From: an uncultured Clostridia bacterium
GTDB taxonomy: Bacteria; Bacillota; Clostridia; Christensenellales; UBA1242
NCBI GenBank assembly: GCA_934757865.1
Contig: CAKVLS010000001.1
Coordinates: 1-64,000 of the forward strand
DNA length: 64,000 bases
Reading direction: 5' to 3'
A program made the position numbers and the translations under genes. Shown in pieces: positions 10,701 to 19,700 of the stretch (positions are counted from its first letter, which is position 1; every line of letters starts with the position of its first letter). The notes under the pieces are model-generated. The model was given only the letters and a program-made list of their open reading frames with translations, was not told the DNA's origin and searched no databases.

Positions 10701-13700
10701 AACCTAGCGCAAGCGGTGAGGGACAAGCAGATTATTCATACATTTATGCTTTGGGATACGAAAAAGGCTCAAGCATTAACCCACAAATTATCACATCTGC
10801 TACAGATTACAACAAGGTATTTGAGAGTATTCTTGGTGTAACTACTAAGGTAGAGAATGTAAATGTTAAGTATACAGGTAACATGAGACTTGTTAACAAC
10901 CTTGACTTTACAAGTTTGACTCCTATGTCAACAAGCTTCGAATATACTTCTCCAGTTAATAGCTTGTCAGTATTTGATGGAAATAACCTTTCTATCTCTA
11001 ATGTACTAATAAGTGATGACTCAGAAGAAAATACCGCTTTTGGTCTATTCAAAGTATTTAACGATGTAGGTGTTAAGAATATTACACTTTCTATAAGAGG
11101 CGTTGATTCTACTAACGGTATAGCTGTTGGTGCTTTGGCAGGTCTTGCAGTAGAGAGCGATATTAACAACATCAATGTTGTAGCCGCTATAGAAGGCGCA
11201 GAAGTTTCTGGTCAAAACTATGTTGGTGGTCTTGCCGGAATAGTTGTTTCTGGTGATGATTATACAATGCATTACATTAACAACATCAACTGCAATGTTT
11301 CAGTTTTGGCAGGCTATAACGGCGGCGAAAATACTCAAATTATTAAGCCTGGTGAGATTTGGTCACTAATTTGCCCACCTGCTAAGATTAACAAATACTC
11401 AACAGACTACAACCTAAGACTTCAATATTTGAAGAGCAATGTTTCATATGCTGGTGGCGTTGCGGGCGTTATAGACCTTGTTCAAGCCTTCAAGAGCTCT
11501 GGTGAGGACGCTTCTACCGATAGCTTAGACAATATCAACGCAAGAGCAATCAATGTTTCTAAACTTGATATATTCTATAATCCTAGCGATGTAGAAGTTT
11601 ATGAAGACAATGTAATCAGTATTGAGGCTGCATATGCTGGCGGTTTATTTGGATTCGTTGGTAATGAAACATTTATAAGAGAGGCATCTTTTGTAGCTTA
11701 CGAAATGAGCGAGAAGCACTATATCATGGCGGATATCGCTGCTGGTGGTATTACTGCTATCAACTATGGTTTTATTGACCAAACTTCTGTAAGCTTCGAT
11801 AAAGAAACTCAAGCAACTCTAGATAATCAATTAGAAAATCTAGTTAAAGGTGCAACAAGTATAACTTGGGGCAACCAAAACCTATACACAGGAGCTCCAA
11901 TATACCTAGGTGGTATAGCTGGTATCAATATCGGTGGTGCAGTAAAGAACACTGGTACTATCCAAAACAGCTATAACAGAGTTGATTTGATCAATGATAA
12001 AGCAACTCGTATAGGTGGTATAGCAGGTGCTTCACACATAGGTGCATTTGTTAACGACTACACAACAGCCAATGTAAAAGGCGATTTCAATCAAGAAAAT
12101 AGTTATTTTGGTGCTGTTATTGGACAACTTTTGAACAATGAGAACAATAGATACTATTCTATTTCTCTAAGCAAAGACCAAGAGAACAAGTACAACCTAG
12201 AAATAACTAACATCACAACAGCTATTCTTTGGAATCCAGAATATTATGATGAATATAAGAAATATACCAATGATTATGGTATGAAGTATTATGAGACATA
12301 TAAGTCTGGCGAACCATATAGAGAAACAGACCCAAGATATAATCCTGCTCAACCTACAAAAGAAGCAGAAGATGGACTATATGTACGCAAAGTATCTAGT
12401 GATACCGACAATAGGGTAGTATCTAAGATAGGTAGAATAGGTGCTATCTATGGAGCTCCAACTAAGGCTGACGAAACAAACCTAAGAGCAAGTGAGCTAG
12501 AAGGTGAGAGTGGTATAAATAATAAGAATAATTATTTCAACCCATATCTATGGTATGATCACTATGTTAACAAGTTCTCAGGTTCAAGCACAGTACTTGT
12601 AGATAAGATTTACAAGAGCTTTACAGCAAGTTCAGAAGAATATGTTGACCTATATACTGGAACACAACATCACGATGTAGACAAGATAGCTGCAGGCGTG
12701 ACAAATGGCGACAAGTATGAAGTTTACAAGAATTACAAGGGTAAAGAAGACTATGCTCTAAAAGAACCTGGCAACTTGTACTACTTCCTAAACTATGACG
12801 AAAGTCAATATGTTAACAACATCTTGTCAAAAGACGAATTGTATGACCTATACACTCTAGAAGTTGGTGCTGGTTCTAATGCAAAGGATAAGGCATTCTC
12901 TAAGAGCTACTGGTCTTCAAGAATTTGGAAATTTGACGATTCTGAGAGACTTATTACTCTAAACTTTGGTTATATCCCAAGCATTGCAAGAATTTACACT
13001 GCAGAAGATTACATTAGAGAAATTAACGACTCTCCAGCTTCTAAGAAGTATTACTATATCATGAACGATATTGACTTTAGTACTTTGACCGGTAACAAAG
13101 ACAAAGATTCAGTTATAGTAAGAGCTAACTTTAGAGGTACAGTAACTGGTATCAAACAATATAACGAAGATAGAACTAAGAGTAGATATCCTATTCTATA
13201 TAACATAGAGCTTACAGATAAGTTAAGCGGCGACTCAGGTGGTACAGAGCTTAACGAGATGGCACTATTTGTTAATACAACTAATGCATCATTCTTTAAC
13301 CTAAATATTGTTCTAAAGAGTTATAAAGAAAATGTACCAGGTACAGGAACTAGTGCATTTATTAAGAAATCAGCTGTTCTTATAGCTTCTTCTAATAACA
13401 CAAGCATCAATAATATACATATCGGTTACAAACTAGCTGACTTTGCAGAGGGCTTCATAACAGAAGGTCCTGGCGGTGTAAGAGTAGTAAAAAGAGACAA
13501 AGATGTAGATGACGGCGGAAATCTTGATAGCTTCAACTCATATATCAGTGCAAACTTTGTAAAAGGCGGACAAAGTAATGTAGTAATCAATACATTTGCT
13601 ACATATTTTGGTGGACTAGTTGCAGATAGTATTTCTACTAAGATAAGAGATTGTTCATTCAATATTCCTATCCAAGCTGGATACTATAATAGACTACTTC

Positions 13701-16700
13701 CTGCTGATAGCGAAGTTTACCTTGGCGGACTTGTTGGTAAATTACTTGGTAGCGTAACTACTTCATTTGTAACCAAGAAAATATCTGCAAGCGCAGCTAC
13801 TGATAGCAATTCAACATTTAATAATGCAAAATATGTTTATATTGGTGGCGTAATTGGTTATGGCGCAGGCGATATTAGTAATATCGGTTACGGCAGACCT
13901 AGCGGCACAAATAATGATAATGCATTTATCAAGAGTTGGAAGAGACTTGCAGACAAAAATACTGTATTAGATAGTGGGCTACTAAATGTTTACACTAATG
14001 GTACTTATAGTATTGAAGCAAGATCTAAGACATATATTGGTGGTGTAATAGGACTATCTACAATACTTATTGATACAACATCAACTCTAGTATCATCAGT
14101 TTCATCAGCATACGCTTACAATGTAACTATAATGGTTAATATTGGTAAGTCAGTCAATGTTGGTGGTGTAATTGGTAGAAATGAAATTTCTGTTACAAAC
14201 CTACAATATAGAAGTAAAAAACTAAACACTGACTATAAAGAAGTATTTGCAACTAACTATGCAAATGATAGCCACATCATGTTAATAGATGCAAATCAAA
14301 ACACTGATTCTTCAATAGGTGGTGTTATAGGTGACAATGGTAGCGATTCTAAGATAGAAAATGCTATGAACAATGTTACAATGTATGTAAAGAATGTTAA
14401 TGGCACAACTGCTAATATCGGCGGTATCTTAGGAACTACAAAAGGTTTATCTCTATACAAGAGCGTAAACGACGCTTATGGTATTAGAGTATTACAAAAG
14501 GGCAAGACAATTAGTGGCTTAACCACTGAGGCTAGCACAAATATTGGTGGACTAGTTGGTCAATCAACTAATAGCGACTTGAGCCTAAATTATGTTCTAT
14601 CTTCTGCATATATTGAGATAGAAGATGGAAGCAGCGGCAGAACTAATGTCGGTGGTTTAATTGGTTACGGCAACAACAGTGGAGTTATTATCTACACAGT
14701 AGTATCTTTGGGCAATATTTATATAGCAAAAGATATTATTAGTGGCGGACTAAATGCTGGTGGTATTGCTGGTCAAGTAAGAAACTTCTCAAGAAATTCA
14801 ACTGGATTTGGTAATGGCGCAGTAGTTGCTTGCAACATCAACTATAGAAACATTGGTTCAAGATCAACATTTAATATTGGTCAAATCCTTGGATCAATAG
14901 GCGGTTCTACAGTTCCAGGACAAGCTAACTTTAAGGATATATATTTCAGCGAAAACTTGTTTGGCCTATATATCAATAGCTACACTGGCGGAACTGCTTA
15001 CAATGTAAATATGGAAGACCTTGCAGAAAAGATCGACTTCATTGCAAAATATGTGAGAGGCGATTCTTCCGACAATATCTTTAGAGACTACTTCAAACAA
15101 TTTGCTGATACTAAGACAAATATTTATGAGAGCAGTCTAGAAAAAATTATTTACTTTGACGGCACAGATTATAAGGGCTTTGAGGGTGGTAAAATCAACC
15201 CTAAAGTTCTAGGTGATAATCCAAATGCTGAACTTGGTTCAACTACTTACACTTATTACAAATTAACTAAAGATGTTACTACATCAACAACTATAGATAG
15301 ACTTAATAAAGGTAACTTTATTGATTGCAGAGGTTATACTATCAACAATGGTAAGACATTGTCAGTATTTGCAACAATAGATAGAGAAGCCTTTGTTGTA
15401 GGATTGCTAGTAGATGGTGCTAATGCAACTTCAAAACCAGGCACAAATACTGGTATTATTGCTGATATTAATAGTGGTACACTACTTGGTTGCGGAACAT
15501 CAGGTAACCTAAATACTATCGGTGGTGTTTCTGGCGGTATTGTAGGTTGTAACTATGGTAATATTATTAACTGCTTTAGTATTGCCAATATTACAATTAC
15601 AACAGATGGCAGCAAAGTTGGAGGACTTGTAGGTTTCAACTTTGGTAACATTATTACTTCTTACTATACTGGTGTTATTGACCATACAATTGATTATAGT
15701 ACAGCTACAGACTTACAGATTGGCGGTTTGGTACTAACTAATACTGGTAATATTACTAATAGTTATACTATGTCTAATATATTGGATGCTGGACTTGTAA
15801 AAGCCGTTGACTCTAATGTTATAGGTGCTATATATAGTACAGCTTCTAATACAAACTTAATAAATGTATACTATGATATTAACGCATACACAGGACCTAC
15901 AGTATCTTATAAAGATAAGGGTAAGACAACTGCTCAACTATCAACTCTAGGTACTCTAACAGGTATCCCAATAGCTGGTAACTGGTTCATTGCGGACAAT
16001 AATGATATCAAGAAGCTATACATGAGAGAAAATACTGGAGAGCTTGAGAGCAGAATTTATGTAAACTCTTCATGGTTCAACTATAGCTATAGTATTGCTA
16101 ATGTTAACGGAAACATTCCTACAGTTGCTGGTATTAAGAGATTTTTGAATATGCTATATACTGGTAATGGTAGAAAAGACGATGGTCAAAAGACAAACGG
16201 CTTTATCAATCAACCATTTAGAATTACTAACGCCGGTATGATTGAAGCATACTTTAGAACAAGTAACGGTCAAGCTGAGACAAGTTATTACATTCTTCAA
16301 AATGATATTTCATTTAAGGCTTATGATAACTGGTCAGAAGAGTGGGAAAAGGCTGAAGGCAACAAACAAATTATCTTCACAGGCGACTTTGATGGTAATG
16401 GCAAAACTATGTATGGCATCAAATATTCTAAATACGGAATATTTAGAGCCCTAGGTAAGAATGCTAATATTTATAACTTTACAATAACTGATGCAAATTC
16501 AGAAACAGGACTTATTGCTGGCGGTATGATAAGTGGTGCAAAGATAAATAATGTAACCATCAATTCAGTAGCTCCAAACAATAATAACGATGGAATTTGC
16601 TCAGTAATGCCAACAAGAGCAACTTCTCTTGGTCCAAATGTATACAACAACCTATTCGTTGGTGGTACATTACTTGGTTATATGAGCGGCGGCGAAATCA

Positions 16701-19700
16701 CTAATATTACTTTATTAGGAAGTATAGAGGTTGGTGATTCTAGAGCTGATGATTCATATTCTGGAGGACTTGTTGGTTACGCAACAGGCGGTACAATAGA
16801 TATCGCTGGTAATAACCAAACAGCAGAATGTAACCCATTCGCTAATATGACATCTGTAAGTGTTTCTGGTAAAGTTGTCGGCGGATTGATTGGATATTCA
16901 GAAATTGTTGTTAAGAATTATACAATTGATGGAACAGTTTCATTATATTCAACAAGGACTGTAGGTGGCATTATAGGTAAGCAAACTGCATCTGCTACTG
17001 CGATAACTCTTGTTGGGCTAAAAAACTCAGAGGCTAAAATATATACAGTAAGCGGTAGTAGTATCTTAGGTGGAATCGTTGGAGAGGTAAGTACTTCTTC
17101 ATATTCTGCAAAAGTTACATTGCAATCATGTGTTGTGGAAGGTATAACTATGAGTTCTACTACTTCAACAATAGGTGGTTTAGTCGGACTTGCTGATTTT
17201 GTAGCATTTAATGCTGGATCTGTAAAAAATACAAATCTTGATGGTTACATCGTAGGCGGATATATTGGTACTTCTACTGGTTATTTAGAATTTGTAGCAC
17301 AAGATAAGGGTGACTATAATGAAGGTTGTGCATTCAAGGGTAGTACTGTCGGCGGTATAGCTGGTTTAGCCGCAAATGGTACTATATCTGGTACGGCTGC
17401 GAAACCTATTAATAATAAAGCTAAAATTACAGTAAAATCAGGAACAGTGCAAAGAGGCGGAAATATCATAGGAACTATCAATACTCTAGATAATACAACT
17501 CTTGCTGATACATCTAAAAATATTGGAATAAAAATAAGTAATATTTCTGCAGACTTGAGTAACTTTGAGTCTTCAGCATCTGGATATGTCGGAGGAATTG
17601 TTGGATATGCAAAAGCCGTTAATGGTGCTGCTGTAAGTATTTTTGATAGCACAATAAGTGGTACAGGCATTTTAAGAAGTCAAAAATATGGTGGCGTAAT
17701 TGGCTATGCAACTAACCTAGTTCTTATAAGCAATATTAAAGGTGACATTTCGTTAGTTGGACAAGTATTGAATAGTAATTTCTATTTTGTTGGTGGTATT
17801 GTTGGACTATTTGAAAATGCAACAACAACGACAACTAACCCATATAATATTAGTAACATTTCTGGATTAAAAGTTACTATTACAGAAATTACAGATGATA
17901 GTACATCTAGTGCAAGAGGAATGGTTGGTGGTATAGTCGGTTGTACAAGTAACGCAAAAATAAATAATGTATCATTAACCGTAGATATTAGATGTGAATA
18001 TCTTGCAGCATCTGACTCTTACCTAGGTGGTGTTGTTGGCTACTTAGAAAGTAAAGATAATGTTATAGCTGAAATATCTAGTGCAACTGTTACAGTAATT
18101 AACCTAAAATGCGAACAAAATGATAATTATTTCTATGCAGTTGGTGGTATTGTAGGATATAGCACAAGTTCATCTAGCGAAGTTAAAACTTTAATTAAAA
18201 AGAGTTCAGTAATTTTGAATGACGGTGCTGTGTTAGGTAATGGCAACAAAGTTGGAGGAATAGTTGGTATTGCTAATCAAACTAAGATCGCAGACACAAC
18301 AACTGTTACATCTGCAGCAACAACACAAGCCCCATCAATAATTTCTTTCATGGCTGATGCTTCTTCTGGTGGCATTATAGGTAGCGGAACAAATATTACT
18401 CTTGATAAAACAGAGTATAAAGTAACTGCCAATACTTCTTGTTTGCCAGTAACAATTTCATCAACTATTAAAGCTGGCGGTATGGCTGGAGAAATTGCTT
18501 TAGCAGACATCATGGATAAAAATGTGAAATTTACATCTACAGCTACAGTAAATGCTGTTTCTGCAGGTGGTGTCTTCGGCCAAATTGCTGGCGGAGATAT
18601 TGACGGGGCAGTCCTTACTGTCAATGGAGAGGTCAAAGGTGCTTCTGCTATGGGATATATTGCAGCGCTTTTATATACCCAAAACGATATTTCTATCAAA
18701 AATATTAGTATTAAGAAAAATACTGATAATAGCATAAAGAATTTCAAAATGACTTCAACTGGATTCTCAGCTTCTGTTGGTAGTTTTATAGGTCAAATAA
18801 ATGTTCTTGCAAATAGAAGTGCTTTACTAGAATCTCTTACAAATAATAATGAAAGAATTTATGATGGAGAAGATGGAAACTTGATTGCGAGATTGGGTGG
18901 CATAGTTGGCAGTACAACTGTTGCTAAGAGTGGAAAATTGACTTTGAATTCTTGCAAAAACTATGCACAATTAACACTAAAAGCATCTGAACAAAATGAC
19001 ACCTCAACTAAATATGCTGGAGGATTAATAGGATATATTCCATCTGAGTCAACTGGGACTACGAACATAACAAATAGCGAAAATACTGCAGATATAGAAG
19101 GCTTTAGCTATACTGGAGGTATTGTAGGCTATGGAAGTTATGTGTATATTACCGATTGTACTAATAGTGGAGATATCTCTTCATGGTCTAATAGAAGTAG
19201 TAGTTATGCTGGAGGCATTCTTGGATCTGCAGTAAGTAATGTGTCTATTCTTCAAACAAAGACTCTAACAACTGTTAAAGGTATTATAAGTGCATATTAT
19301 GGGGCTGGAGGATTGGTTGGAGGAAACTTTGGCTCATCTCTAACTAAATTAACTATTGAAGGCTCGACCGACAAAAAGATTCAATTCTCAGGAACTGTAA
19401 GTACATGGCGTTATGCAGGTGGTGTTGTAGGACATACTAATTTCGCAAGGACTTCGATTTCAAATGTTGATGTAAAAGCTGGCTCAACCATTTTAGCTGG
19501 CGAAATGTCTACTATTCGGAATGGTAGAGCTGGAGGAATCATTGGTTATGTATACAAAGGCTCTGGTAGTCAATCTGATCCAACCATAAAAATTTCTAAT
19601 TGTTCTGTTACAGACACAACAATTAAGGGTGATGAAATTGTAGGCGGAGCTATAGGACTTTGCGACACAGTAGTCAATGTAGTTTTGGATAAAGTTGTTG

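Noticed and set aside
18277..18747. Long minus-strand frame (156 codons) inside giant gene 1, and many similar ones in both giant genes
   Set aside because: They are antisense shadows: repeated glycine- and valine-rich codons leave the opposite strand open. No ribosome sites or conserved motifs are seen.
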